DNA from: Stomorhina lunata
Lineage: Eukaryota; Arthropoda; Insecta; Diptera; Rhiniidae
DNA length: 64,000 nucleotides
Assembly (NCBI GenBank): GCA_933228675.1
Contig: OW121742.1
Coordinates: 32,829,034-32,893,033 of the forward strand
Reading direction: 5' to 3'
Of this stretch, positions 24,904-35,308 are shown piece after piece (position 1 is the first letter of the stretch; every line of letters starts with the position of its first letter). Both the position numbers and the translations under genes were made by a program. The notes below the pieces were generated by a model that had not been told where the DNA came from, did no database searches, and worked only from the letters and a program-made list of their open reading frames with translations.

Positions 24904-24999
24904 TCAGATACAGACCAAGATATAGACGTAGACTAATACATAGACTATAACATAGACTAAGGCATAGTCTAACACTAAGACATATACTCAGACATACCT
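24904..24999 (-). repeat. degenerate 12-bp satellite, minus orientation
   Basis: Seven or eight diverged copies of GACATAGACTAA, the reverse complement of the TATGTCTTAGTC unit. It directly precedes the second 31-bp satellite. Confidence 0.75.
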
Positions 25000-25019
25000 T
25001 AGAAATTTTTTTTAAATTT

Positions 25020-25900
25020 TTTCTGTAAAAAAATTTCATATCAACATTTTTCTATAGAAAAATTTTCATATCAAAATTTTTTCTATAGAAAAATTTTCAT
25101 ATCAAAATTTTTTCCACAGAAAAATTTTCTTATTAAAATTTTTTCTATAGAAAATTTTGATATCTATATTTTTTCTATAGAAAAATTTTCATATCGAAAT
25201 TGTTTCTATAGAAAAATTTTCATATCAAAATTTTTTCTATACAAAAATTTTCATATCAAAATTTTTTCTATACAAAAATTTTCATATCAAAATTTTTTCT
25301 ATACAAAAATTTTCATATCAAAATTTTTTCTATACAAAAATTTTCATATCAAAATTTTTTCTACAGAAAAATTTTCATATCAACATTTTTTCTATAGAAA
25401 AATTTTCATATCAAAATTTTTTCTATAGAAAAATTTTCATATCAAAATTTTTTCTTTACAAAAATTTTCATATCAAAATTTTTTCTATAGAAAAATTTTC
25501 ATATCAAAATTTTTTCTATAGAAAAATTTTCATATCAAAATTTTTTCTATAGAAAAATTTTCATATCAAAATTTTTTCTATAGAAAAATTTTCATATCAA
25601 AATTTTTTCTATAGAAAAATTTTCATATCAAATTTTTTTCTATAGAATAATTTTCATATCAAATTTTTTTCTATAGAAAAATTTTCATATCAAATTTTTT
25701 TCCACTGAAATATTTTTCAAATCAGAGTTTTTTTTTGATTTCCCAAAAAAAAAAAAAAACATGTTCATTTCAAAATTTTTTCTATAGAAAATTTTTCAAA
25801 TCAAATTTTTTCTATAGAAAAAAAATTTTGTATAAAAAAATTTTTGTATCAAAAATTTTTTTGTAGCAAAAATATTTTCTATAGAAAAGTTTTCATATTA
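25020..25900 (+). repeat. second 31-bp satellite (CTATAG type)
   Basis: Well-conserved tandem units containing TTTTTTCTATAGAAAAATTT followed by TCATATCAAAA; the period is 31 bp over more than 20 copies. Four neighbouring units (about 25228-25350) share a CTATAC variant in place of CTATAG, a mark of local duplication. The last 200 bp are diverged. The period equals that of the dominant satellite and both carry CTATA next to A/T tracts, so they may be distantly related. Confidence 0.92.
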
Positions 25901-26528
25901 AAATTTGTTATATTTCACTTATGCAGCGCCTCACTGGTCGGTGTTGACCGATGACAACTTTTTTACTTTACTTAGCAAAATGCTAGAGTGGCAAAAATCT
26001 CTAACAACTAGCATATTTGCCAGCTAAAGCAAATCCTTAATGCTTTTTCGTCAAAACTCAAAAAAGCAACAATTTTCCAGTAAAATATTGTTAAGACAAA
26101 AACCGCTCAATGTATTTGTCTTCCATAAAAATTTGCTTATTTTTTTGCATTTTAGTTTTTTGCTTTTCCCATTATTTTGTATAAGCTTGTAAAGGATAAC
26201 TAAAGTCCTAAAGATTTCTTCAATTTATTCTTATTTCTGACTGAAGAAATGATTCGCCAAGTCACGTAAATTTCTTATACGATAATATTTTCTGCCACAA
26301 GTTTTAAGGATGTTTTAGTACATAATTTTTCTTTTCTGGTTAGAGAGGAAAAAAAAGGATTCTGAAATTAGTATGTCATCATATAGATGGAATCAAGAAA
26401 ATGCAACTCTAAGTTTTTTATCCTTTTACAGAGTGAGAGTGCAAGTGTTATATTTACACTTGTGAATGCATGTGTGTTTGTGGGTACATGTAAGTGTAAG
26501 AGTATGTGATAAAATCTTGTATTTGATT
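25901..26528. other. spacer, nothing recognised
   Basis: Mostly unique DNA with a GC-richer patch at 25924-25955. No gene or element end is recognised. Confidence 0.4.
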
Positions 26529-26588
26529 TGTTATACCCAGCACCAAAAAAATGGGAGTATATTGAGATTGTCATTTCGTTTGTAAGCT

Positions 26589-26710
26589 TGTCTGTCTGTC
26601 TGTCTGTCTGTCTGTATGTATGTATGTATGTATGTATGTATGTATGTATGTATGTATGTATGTATGTCTGTCCGTTTGTCTGTCTGTCTGTCTGTCTGGA
26701 TATCTGTCTA

Positions 26711-26769
<59 letters not shown>

Positions 26770-26785
26770 GTCTGTCTATCTGTCT
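26589..26785 (+). repeat. compound (GTCT)n-(GTAT)n-(GTCT)n microsatellite
   Basis: About 200 bp of tetranucleotides: GTCT units, then about 14 GTAT units (26613-26667), then GTCT units again with GTTT and ATCT variants. Confidence 0.95.
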
Positions 26786-26948
26786 TCAAAATCAAATTTA
26801 GTTCAAATATTTAACCAACAATACCAACTAACGTAACAAATTTTTTTGAATTATGTTCACATTTTGAATTAGCTGCACCCTCGGAGATATATGTACATAT
26901 GTTATATATATTTCTAAGCTTAACACAAATTGATGCTGGGTATATAAG

Positions 26949-26965
26949 ATTCGGCTCAGCCGAAT
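26949..26965 (+). other. 3' terminal hairpin of element A
   Basis: ATTCGGC/GCCGAAT, 7-bp stem with a 3-base loop. The counterparts in elements B and C have the same ATTCGG/CCGAAT ends. Confidence 0.75.
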
Positions 26966-26981
26966 GTAACTCTTAGTTGTT

Positions 26982-27944
26982 TAGTTTCATTTCATATTTG
27001 ATGTTTTCATTCGTTTAGGAAATACTAAAAACAAAGTTAAATAAATTCACGTACAAAAAATTTCGTATACGTTTAAATATTCCAAATACGTTTATGCATT
27101 TTCATCACCCAGTTGTTGGTTTTTTGATGTTTTGGTTTTTGATTATTTTTTTATATGTTGGCAATGTCAAGAGTTGTTTTCAGTATAAAATCTCATTCAA
27201 AAATTGTTCTAGAAATATGTAAAGAAATGCCAAGACATGTACATTTTAAAATATCAAAATAATTGAATATTGATGTAATTTTTAAAAATCTTGATTACTC
27301 ATTACAACAGCATTAAAAATTTTGGTATTGACGTTTAAAATATAGGTCAACAAGTCATAAGAAATTTATAAGGTTTCTGCACTTATGTACCTCAATCAGC
27401 AAAATCTGAAAAAAAACAAACTTTAACAAATTTCCAGTAAATAACTTAAATATGTCATAATTTATCTTAATAGCAACAGGAAGTAACAAAGAAACATGAC
27501 AGGTGAGTACCTAATCCTGTTTAAAATACAAGCCTTTAAAAGAAAAAGATAACAATGTCATTCCTGACCCTTATCAAAGGCTTAACAATGACCGAGACTT
27601 GACGGAAGGTAAACATTTTTCAAAAAATTTCTTTTGTTATTTTTTTTTTTTAGATAAATTTTATTCACGCCATTAAAAATTTTCTTTTATAAATAAAACG
27701 TAAGCTTTTAATTTCCACCCTTTGAGTGCAGACAATTGGTGTTTGGCGAATGTGGCCTGTATATTATTGACAATGGTGACATTTGATTAATGATCCATTT
27801 GCTTGTATCAATCAATATTTGACGATAAGGGAAACTTCGAAAAATATATTTCTTTAATATAAAGCAACAAATAAAATTGGATGAGTAATAGGTTTGATTT
27901 CTTAAGTAGTAGCCAAGACATTAGAGAGGCTTGTAAAATAGTTA
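26982..27944. other. spacer, nothing recognised
   Basis: AT-rich, mostly unique DNA. No open frame of note, RNA gene or transposon end is seen. Confidence 0.4.
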
Positions 27945-28520
27945 CACAGTTTTCTCATAAAAATAAGAAAATTTTTAAAAATTTTCTATAAAAACACGTT
28001 TTTTTTCAAAAAATTCCTATATAAATCAGAAACAAAAAAAATCTTCAAAAAATAGAAAAAATTATTATAAAAATATGAAGTTTTTGAATCATTTACAAAA
28101 ACAAGAAATTTTTGGAAATGTTCTTATACAAATTAGAAGCTTTTGAAAGATTTACAAAAATAAGAAATTTTTGAAAAATTTCCAACAAAAATAAGAAATT
28201 TTTGAAAAATTTTCAACAACAATAAGAAATTTTTGAAAAACTTCCTATAAAAATAAGAAATTTTTGAAAAATTTCCCATAAAAATGAAAAAATTTCCTAT
28301 AAAAATACGAAATTTTTGAAAAATTGTCTATAAAAATACGATGTTTTTAAAAATTTTATACAAACCTAAGAAAAAATTTAGAATTTACTATAAAAAAAAA
28401 CTTTAGAAAAACTTCCAATAAAAATAAGAAATTTTTGAAAATATTACTATAAAAATGAGATTTTTTTTTAAACTTTCAACTTTAAAAAAAATTTTCAACA
28501 AATATGAAAAATTTTAAAAA
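27945..28520 (-). repeat. 31-bp satellite block, minus orientation
   Basis: Short diverged array with a few good units at 28150-28330. It is followed within about 10 bp by a plus-orientation 12-bp array. Confidence 0.85.
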
Positions 28521-28530
28521 TATATCATGT

Positions 28531-28750
28531 AGTCTATATCTAAGTTTATGACTAAGCCTATGTCTTAGTCTATGTCTTAGTCTATGTCTTAGTCTATGTC
28601 TTAGTCTATGTCTTAGTCTATGTCTTAGTCTATGTCTTAGTCTATGTCTTAGTCTATGTCTTAGTCTATGTCTTAGTCTATGTCTTAGTCTATGTTTTAG
28701 TCTATGTCTTAGTTTATGTCTTAGTCTATGTCTTAGTCAATGTCTTAGTC
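28531..28750 (+). repeat. 12-bp satellite, left half (TATGTCTTAGTC)
   Basis: About 18 tandem copies, nearly perfect in the centre and degenerate at the left edge. It is interrupted at 28751 by a LINE-like element and continues in the same orientation at 31831. Confidence 0.95.
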
Positions 28751-31700
28751 TTTTTTTAAGTCGTGATTAGACGTGTTGTATTGTGGCTCTCGCTTTTTTA
28801 ATAAATTCTCTTTGTAACATTGTTTGTTAATCCATAAAAATATAAAAAATAAATAAAGTGTATTTTTCGTTATATATAGACAAGTTACTTTATCATAAAT
28901 CTTAAAATCTGTGCTTTAAAACTCAATTAAAAAAACTCAATTTCGTCTTTTTCATAAACATTATTAAAAATACCAACAACAAACAATAAAAGCTATTAAA
29001 AACAAACAAAAACTAAACAACAACAAACATTAAATCTCGCGCACTTAAATCAGCTGTTGCAGTTTTAAGTACACTGGTTGTCATAAACAGTTTGAAAATC
29101 GTTGCTTTAAATTAAATTTTTGTTAGTAATTTTTTTTCCGTTATTTTAAATTTGTTCATAACATTTACACTCCTGCTAAATTGAATAAAGGAACAAATTT
29201 ACTTTGATCATGGATTGCTCAAATACTAATTGCAACATTACCGATAATGGTCGTATGATCTCATGTTGGCTGTGCTTAAGTAGTTACCATTTAAAATGTG
29301 CGAGTGTTAAGCCTCGTGATGCAGATGCGGTTTCCGATCCTGATAAATCCCTCCAATGGACGTGTAGTCGTTGCAAGCCAATAAATTTGGATTTTTATAA
29401 ATTTTTCAAATCCTACAAAGAAGAATACGATCAACTCAATAAAGAATTCTTATCAGTTCAGGCCAAACTGGCTAAATTCGGTGAGTTATTCACCAAATTT
29501 CCGAACTTGGATAATTTTATCGATGCCCAGGATATATCATCACCCAAAAGGAAAAAAATGTCTAATAAATCTCCTATAATACCAACAATAACATTTCCAT
29601 CAATTTCAACTGTTGTGAACGCCATTGATAATCGTGTTTCCTATCCATCGTCGTCTCAAAACTTGATACATACACAAAATACGGCTTTATTGGATATCGA
29701 TAATGGATCGACTACAACTTTTTTAACCCCTTTAACTTCACAAGAAAATAATTCCTCAATCATACCCCCGGCTGATCCTATAGTTCCAAATCCGCTACGT
29801 GCAGTTGCACCTAAAAAAACTGTATTTATTTCACGTTTGGCAAGTGATACTTCATCGAATGATGTACATTACTACATAAGATCTAAAGTCGGTCCAAATG
29901 CTGATGTTAATATATATAAATTTCAGTTCTCACAGCCTCGATCTATCTCTTCATTTAAAGTTACTGTTTCTGATGATATTTTTAAACTTATTTCCGATGC
30001 AAACTTCTGGCCTATAAATACTTTAGTTCGTGGTTATCCTGCCTCTATGAAATTTAAACAAGCTGAATCCAGTGAAGATACAATTATTTGTAACATGTTT
30101 GCTGATTTTTTTGCGTCTACGTATTCAGGTGCATCTTATGATTCTTCTATTGATTATCCACATTTATTGATGGAAAATCATAATATATCAATACCATACT
30201 TGGATTTAGAAACTGTTTCAAATGGCTTAAAAAAACTTAAATTCTCTTATACCCATGGACCCGACAAAGTTCCCAGCAGTATATTAGTGAAATGCTCCGA
30301 TGCCTTATGTATTCCATTAACACTTCTGTTTAATATTTCAATTAAAAATGGATATTTACCGAATATTTGGAAGAAATCGTATATTGTCCCTTTATTCAAA
30401 TCGGGTAATAGAGAAGACGTCGAAAATTATCGTGGAATCGCAAAACTTAGTACAATACCAAAACTTTTTGAAAAATTAATTACTGATAACTTAAGTTATC
30501 AAGTATCGAACTTAATATCTCCGTACCAGCATGGATTTCAAAAAGGTTGTTCCACAACTACCAATCTTTTGCAATTCACTTGTGCTGTGTTTCGTGGCTT
30601 CTTTCTGGGAAAACAAACTGATGTCATTTACACCGACTTTAGCAAGGCATTTGATAAAGTAAACCATAAACTCCTTATTAGAAAACTGCACTCGATGGGA
30701 TTCTCAAAACTCTTAATAAATTGGATATGCTCATATTTATCAGACAGGTCTCAAAACGTGATTTTTGGTAACTGTATTTCCAAAAATATAAAAGTATCAT
30801 CTGGAGTACCGCAGGGTAGTCACCTTGGACCGCTGCTATTTTTACTTTTCATTAATGACATGCCCGATGTAATAAAGTCTTCACATATTTTACTGTATGC
30901 TGACGACGTGAAATTGTTTTTAAGTTACGATCAATTATCAGACCATCAACATCTTCAAAAAGATTTGGACTCATTTTATAATTGGTGTACCAAGAATCTA
31001 ATGGAACTTAATTTAAAAAAATGTAAAGTAATGCGCTTTGCAAGAAGTAATCCAATAATTGTTGATTATTGCTTAGGAAATCATAAACTCGATTTTGTTG
31101 AAAATTTTATGGATTTGGGAATACTGTATGACCCTAAATTAACCTTTACACCGCATATAACTTTAATAATAAATAAAGCCAGGGGCGTGCTTGGCTACAT
31201 AAAACGATGGTCAAAGGAATTTAATGATCCATACATTGCTAAAACTTTATATATGTCTCTCGTGCGGCCTATTCTTGAATATGGCTCGATAATTTGGGAT
31301 CCTATTTATCGAATTCATTCAAATTCTATTGAGTCGGTGCAAAAACAATTTCTTCTTTTTTGCCTCCGGGGATTACGTTTCGACCCCCGTAATTTACCAC
31401 CATATCCTGCTCGTCTAGCTCTTATTAAGCTTCCAACACTAGCAAGCCGCAGAACCATGCTAAATATTTCATTTACTCTAAATGTCTTTAATGGTGTCAC
31501 ATGTTCTGGTTTTTTGATAAATGAAATTCTTTTCAATGTTCCACAACGTCCTACCCGAAATTTTATCCCATTGTCGCTGACATTTTTAAGACAAAACTAT
31601 GCTGATGCTGATCCACTTAGAAGGATGTGTAACACGTTTAATCAGTTTTATAGTTTTATTGACTTTTCTTTAAATTTTAATCTTATAAAACAAAATATTT

Positions 31701-31830
31701 TAAATCATTTAAATTCATAGTACTTGCTGAATATGTTGTAAAGTGTTGTATATATGTATCTAAATTTTTGTAAATGTCTGCAAGGAATTAACTCCATAGA
31801 CAATAAATAAATAAATAAAAAAAAAATAAA
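28751..31830 (+). mobile_element. LINE-like retroelement inserted in the 12-bp satellite, endonuclease domain absent
   Basis: A 3.08-kb insertion splits the 12-bp array. The left flank ends TGTCTTAGTC (28741-28750) and the right flank starts with the same ten bases (31831-31840). This looks like a target-site duplication but cannot be told apart from the array period. The 5' leader is about 459 bp (28751-29209), followed by one long ORF, a 110-bp 3' part and a tail of AATAAATAAATAAATAAA plus A run. The size is well below the usual 4.5-6 kb for an autonomous two-ORF LINE because most of ORF1's end and the APE endonuclease are not there. The intact frame implies either recent origin or retained function. 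It is probably mobilised in trans or is endonuclease-independent. Confidence 0.85.
29210..31720 (+). CDS. PHD finger-reverse transcriptase fusion protein
   Basis: An 836-codon open frame; I take ATG at 29210 rather than the TTG six bases upstream. Residues 3-55 form a C4HC3 PHD zinc finger (Cys3, Cys8, Cys19, Cys22, His27, Cys30, Cys52, Cys55), as in ORF1 of CR1-type LINEs. Residues 68-93 look helical, possibly coiled-coil; 95-200 are Ser/Pro/Thr-rich linker; 202-276 look like the C-terminal nucleic-acid-binding part of ORF1. From about 296 the ORF2 sequence starts directly, with reverse transcriptase: NYRGIAKLSTIPKLFEKL near 406-423, catalytic Asp476 (YTDFSKAFDKV), GVPQGSHLGP at 532-541, and YADD at 563-566. 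The RT-proximal C-terminal region extends to the stop. No APE-type endonuclease lies between the ORF1 and RT parts. The join falls near nucleotides 30050-30095. The clade is probably CR1/Jockey superfamily, by motif style only. Confidence 0.9.
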   Translation: MDCSNTNCNITDNGRMISCWLCLSSYHLKCASVKPRDADAVSDPDKSLQWTCSRCKPINLDFYKFFKSYKEEYDQLNKEFLSVQAKLAKFGELFTKFPNLDNFIDAQDISSPKRKKMSNKSPIIPTITFPSISTVVNAIDNRVSYPSSSQNLIHTQNTALLDIDNGSTTTFLTPLTSQENNSSIIPPADPIVPNPLRAVAPKKTVFISRLASDTSSNDVHYYIRSKVGPNADVNIYKFQFSQPRSISSFKVTVSDDIFKLISDANFWPINTLVRGYPASMKFKQAESSEDTIICNMFADFFASTYSGASYDSSIDYPHLLMENHNISIPYLDLETVSNGLKKLKFSYTHGPDKVPSSILVKCSDALCIPLTLLFNISIKNGYLPNIWKKSYIVPLFKSGNREDVENYRGIAKLSTIPKLFEKLITDNLSYQVSNLISPYQHGFQKGCSTTTNLLQFTCAVFRGFFLGKQTDVIYTDFSKAFDKVNHKLLIRKLHSMGFSKLLINWICSYLSDRSQNVIFGNCISKNIKVSSGVPQGSHLGPLLFLLFINDMPDVIKSSHILLYADDVKLFLSYDQLSDHQHLQKDLDSFYNWCTKNLMELNLKKCKVMRFARSNPIIVDYCLGNHKLDFVENFMDLGILYDPKLTFTPHITLIINKARGVLGYIKRWSKEFNDPYIAKTLYMSLVRPILEYGSIIWDPIYRIHSNSIESVQKQFLLFCLRGLRFDPRNLPPYPARLALIKLPTLASRRTMLNISFTLNVFNGVTCSGFLINEILFNVPQRPTRNFIPLSLTFLRQNYADADPLRRMCNTFNQFYSFIDFSLNFNLIKQNILNHLNS

Positions 31831-32200
31831 TGTCTTAGTCTATGTCTTAGTCTATGTCTTAGTCTATGTCTTAGTCTATGTCTTAGTCTATGTCTTAGTC
31901 TATGTCTTAGTCTATGTCTTAGTCTATGTCTTAGTCTATGTCTTAGTCTATGTCTTAGTCTATGTCTTAGTCTATGTCTTAGTCTATGTCTTAGTATATG
32001 TCTTAGTCTATGTCTTAGTCTATGTCTTAGTCTATGTCTTAGTCTATGTCTTAGTCTATGTCTTAGTCTATGTCTTAGTCTATGTCTTCGTCTATGTCTT
32101 AGTCTATGTCTTAGTCTATGTCTTAGTCTATGTCTTAGTCTATGTCTTAGTCTATGTCTTAGTCTATGTCTTAGTCAATGTGTTGGTCTACGTCTAACTC
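31831..32200 (+). repeat. 12-bp satellite, right half
   Basis: About 30 nearly perfect TATGTCTTAGTC units, decaying at the right edge (32170-32210). Together with 28531-28750 it formed one array of about 48 units before the LINE inserted. Confidence 0.95.
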
Positions 32201-32897
32201 AATATCTTGATGCGTGCGTAAGTGTATTCCTGTTTTATTGAAAACGTTAAGAAAATTAATTTCCTGGCATCCTTATATTTTCGCTTCATTACCTCTCATG
32301 TGTATGTGCATTTGTGTGTTTATTATGCTATTCTCTTTTGTCCTCCAATTATTTTCTCTAATTGTTTCATATTAACCACAAAATTTTAAATGTGTCGACT
32401 GCATACCATGAACAAAACAGCCATCATGTTCTTCTCTTCTTATATGAAAACCATTGTCTTCGCTTTTGTTCTTACCATGTCTCCATTCATCTCATACCAC
32501 CACTTCGACGTATCATTTTGTTCTGTCGTCACTACAGTCCACCATATTTCTTCGGCTGTCATTTAAACTTTCATTACGTCCATTGGTGGTCAGTGGACAG
32601 TGAGTGCAATGCTTTCAATATTTTCCTTACCATTCATTTGCTTTATTTAATTTCATTTTACAGTTTTATTTTTATTCGTTTTTAGTTGTCCCTTTTTCAG
32701 TGGAATTTGGAAGCAGAAGATGTGCAATGGGTTTTGATAGTGTAAGTATAGTTTTAATAGTAATTTTTAATGTCTTTAATCTAATACTAAAAAATTGTCG
32801 AAAAATTATTTAGTAGAAAATCGGTACGGATTTAAGAGACTTTAATGAAAGTAACTCCTAATTCATTTGGTAGTTAAAATATTGTTTTCAATACATT
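32201..32897. other. unique segment between opposite 12-bp arrays
   Basis: About 690 bp, less AT-rich than most of the window at 32390-32600. It holds overlapping open frames (32362-32685 and 32604-32813) with no recognised family. It is flanked by a plus-orientation array on the left and a minus-orientation array on the right. Confidence 0.4.
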
Positions 32898-33070
32898 GAC
32901 TAAGACATAGACTAGGACATAGACTAAGACATAGACTAAGATATAGACTACGACATAGACTAAAACATAGTCTAAAACATAGACTAAGACATAGAAAAAA
33001 ACATAGACTAAGATGTAGACTAAGACATAGACTAAGATATAGACTAAGACATAGACTAAGACATAGACTA
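32898..33070 (-). repeat. 12-bp satellite, minus orientation
   Basis: About 14 copies of GACTAAGACATA with scattered substitutions. It is interrupted at 33071 by a LINE fragment and resumes at 33595. Confidence 0.92.
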
Positions 33071-33594
33071 AATACAACTCTCATGTTTGGGCCGGGGCTT
33101 CAAAGTCTATTTTGGAGCTTCTCGACCGAGTGCAGGAGAGGGCGAAGGTGCTTATTGGTGACAGTAGGGTATCCAACTCTATTGATTCACTAGAGCACCG
33201 CCGCAATGTGGGTTGTGTCACACTGTTCTATCGTTACTACTTTGGAATGTGCTCTAATGAAATCAGGGAACTTGTTCCCGAAACTCGAATTTTTTTACGT
33301 AATACACGTCTATCTATTAGAGCTCATCCCTTCGTAGTCGATTGGCCAGTAGACAGAACAACACACTACAGAGAAAATTCATTCTTTAGCCGTACAGTTC
33401 GTATGTGGAATTTACTTCCCGCAGAAGTTTTCCCTGCCAGTTGCAATATAGGGAAGTTTAAATCAAATGTCCATAAACACTACTCCATCTATCCACCCTC
33501 CCATAACATATTTTCCTAGTTCCAACACAATGCATTGCATATGTAGGGGTCATCCCCTGAGTGCTGGTCCTAAACTAAAAAAAAAAAAAGAAAA
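33071..33594 (+). mobile_element. 5'-truncated LINE fragment inserted in the 12-bp satellite
   Basis: A 520-bp insertion with coding sequence from its first bases and a 13-base A run at 33577-33589, directly followed by 12-bp repeat units. This is the structure of a heavily 5'-truncated LINE copy. The left join is abrupt, at the end of a GACATAGACTAA unit. The coding part differs from both other LINEs in the window, so a third family is present. Confidence 0.85.
33073..33519 (+). pseudogene. C-terminal tail of a LINE ORF2
   Basis: The frame is open from the insertion edge (YNSHVWAGASKSILELLDRV) to a stop at 33517-33519, about 148 codons. The pattern LLDRVQERA, SLEHRRNVG, LFYRYYFG, NTRLS and MWNLLPAEVFP is the typical end of insect LINE ORF2 proteins downstream of the reverse transcriptase. 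No catalytic domain is included. There is no real start codon; an internal TTG at 33112 is not a start. The frame is undamaged, so the insertion is probably young. Confidence 0.85.
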
Positions 33595-33695
33595 TAGTCC
33601 AAGACATAGACTAAGACATATACAAGGACAAGGACTAAGACATAGACTTATACATAGACTATAACATAGACAAATACATATACATGGACTAAGAC
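33595..33695 (-). repeat. 12-bp satellite, degenerate minus-orientation remainder
   Basis: Six to eight imperfect GACATAGACTAA-like units. This is the right-hand continuation of the 32898-33070 array across the LINE insertion. Confidence 0.8.
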
Positions 33696-34770
33696 AAATT
33701 TGTTGACAATTTTTCTGCTTCAGATTTTCAGTTGTGAATGGTATCAGTAAGTCGGGAATAATCTTACTTAGTTTTAATTAAGAAAACATGCTTATCTATT
33801 TTAAATTTTTAAATCTAGTAATTTTTACAAAACTAAAGAGATTTTACCATCACTCCCTAGCGTAGACTAGGTAGCCTTCAAAGTAATTCCTGTTCACAAG
33901 CCCAAAACAAAACATAATTAGTTAACCTCAAGAGCATAAATCCTTTTTATAGGGGCCATATAAAAATATAATACATAAAATATTAGATTACAATTATATT
34001 AGATTACATTTTGCTAAATTATTAACAATTTAATAGCTTTGGCCAATGTTGAAAATTTATTAACGAAACTTTTTGGGTGGCATGACAATCATACTCCTCA
34101 CATCATTTTTCATTTATCATTAATATTTAATTTTTTTTTTTTGCTATTTAACCAAGCATTTAGCGTTTACATTAAAAAAGGGGAGAAATATTATTAATCA
34201 CTTAATTTAAATGGTTGTGGTTTCGAGAACATTAAGAAATGTAAACGAAGGAAAAAAAATCAATTATATTGTCATTTATGTTTAAACAAATTGTAAATAT
34301 TTTCAAACTTAACAGTGAATACAAGAAACAAGTGCGGAGGGGGTAGCTTCTTATGTTTAAGTCTCTTAGTTTGAAGGGTAATGCTACAGTAAGCACCACC
34401 ACCCACTTTCTATATGTATCCATTTTTTACTGAAGCTGTCACTTCGATGTGAAATTATAATTTTGGTATTGGTTCTTATAAATAAATTTGTTTTTAATAG
34501 TATCAGGGAAATACCACTGAATAAAATATGAGCGTTTAAATAAACAAAAGACAATTTTCAAAAAAAAATAAATATTAAAAGTACTGGAATTTTTTTTTTT
34601 TTTTAAATGTATGATATTTCTTTCATTAATCATTTGCCATCATTAATCAGTCTATATTATAAGAATCTAAAATAAAAATGGAGCGAAAGAAGAAAAAAAT
34701 AAGAGAAATTACACTGACATACCACAATATTAATGAATAAAGTAAAATAATATAAGGAAGCAACAAAAAT
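33696..34770. other. AT-rich spacer, nothing recognised
   Basis: Mostly unique DNA with homopolymer runs. Small frames at 34232-34423 and 34439-34633 have no recognisable features. Confidence 0.4.
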
Positions 34771-35308
34771 AAGTAAGATTTGTATATTCGGCTATACCGA
34801 ATCTTGTATACCCACCATCAAATTGTGTTAAATTTTAAAACATATCTCACATATCTACGAGGGTGCAGCTAATTCAAACTGTAGACCATATTCGAAAAAA
34901 TTTGTTAAGCTAGTTGGTATTGTTGGTAAAATATTTGGACCAAATTCGGTTGCAGTAGCTTTATAGTTCAATATTTAAAAGTTTTTAAGTGGTTTCACTA
35001 GTATTTACTTTGCAAAAAATTTGCTCTCATAGCCGGATATACTTTTACATTATTGACCTATTAAATACTTTCCTTTGTGTTGAATAGTTAGGCCAAACAC
35101 GTTGATAGTAATACGGCAGGTCCATATATTTTGTTAGAAGTTCCTAATGCATCTACTGTATATAAGCTCAATGCTGAACATTTATTGGTAGCAATCTAAT
35201 TTCAAAATTTTTTGGTTGTAGATATTAAAAGGGGCTGTTATATATATAAGAACTATAGCCAAACGTTAACCGATTGTCACAAAATATACACATGCTGGTA
35301 TATATATT

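Larger units (their letters stand above)
26529..26981 (+). mobile_element. Helentron/mini-me-like element A
   Basis: The left end carries TATACCCAGCA (26533-26543), and the right side carries its exact reverse complement TGCTGGGTATA (26934-26944). It is followed by a perfect hairpin, ATTCGGCTCAGCCGAAT, and a terminus reading CTCTTAGTTGTTT. Short subterminal inverted repeats plus a 3' hairpin are the DINE-1/Helentron design. The middle is a large GTCT/GTAT microsatellite, as in mini-me elements. It is only about 450 bp, with no coding capacity. Open frames in the array are periodic artefacts. Confidence 0.75.

Noticed and set aside
25020..25900. Regular repeats considered as a CRISPR array
   Set aside because: The units are directly tandem with no unique spacers, and the context is eukaryotic.
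26528..26836. 100-codon frames of repeating MYVC, LSVC and DRQT residues on both strands, and similar frames at 36216-36494 and 38150-38401
   Set aside because: They are translations of GTCT/GTAT microsatellites, which stay open in several frames because of the 4-bp period.
31315..31536. Arginine-rich 73-codon minus-strand frame
   Set aside because: It is a shadow of the PHD-RT frame on the opposite strand.
32362..32813. Overlapping 107- and 69-codon frames between the 12-bp arrays
   Set aside because: They are rich in F, H, I and L with no recognised domain, and no start context or splice signal supports them.
32863..33084. Minus-strand frames rich in LSLC or VYVL
   Set aside because: They are translations of the 12-bp satellite; a 12-bp period has no stop in these frames.
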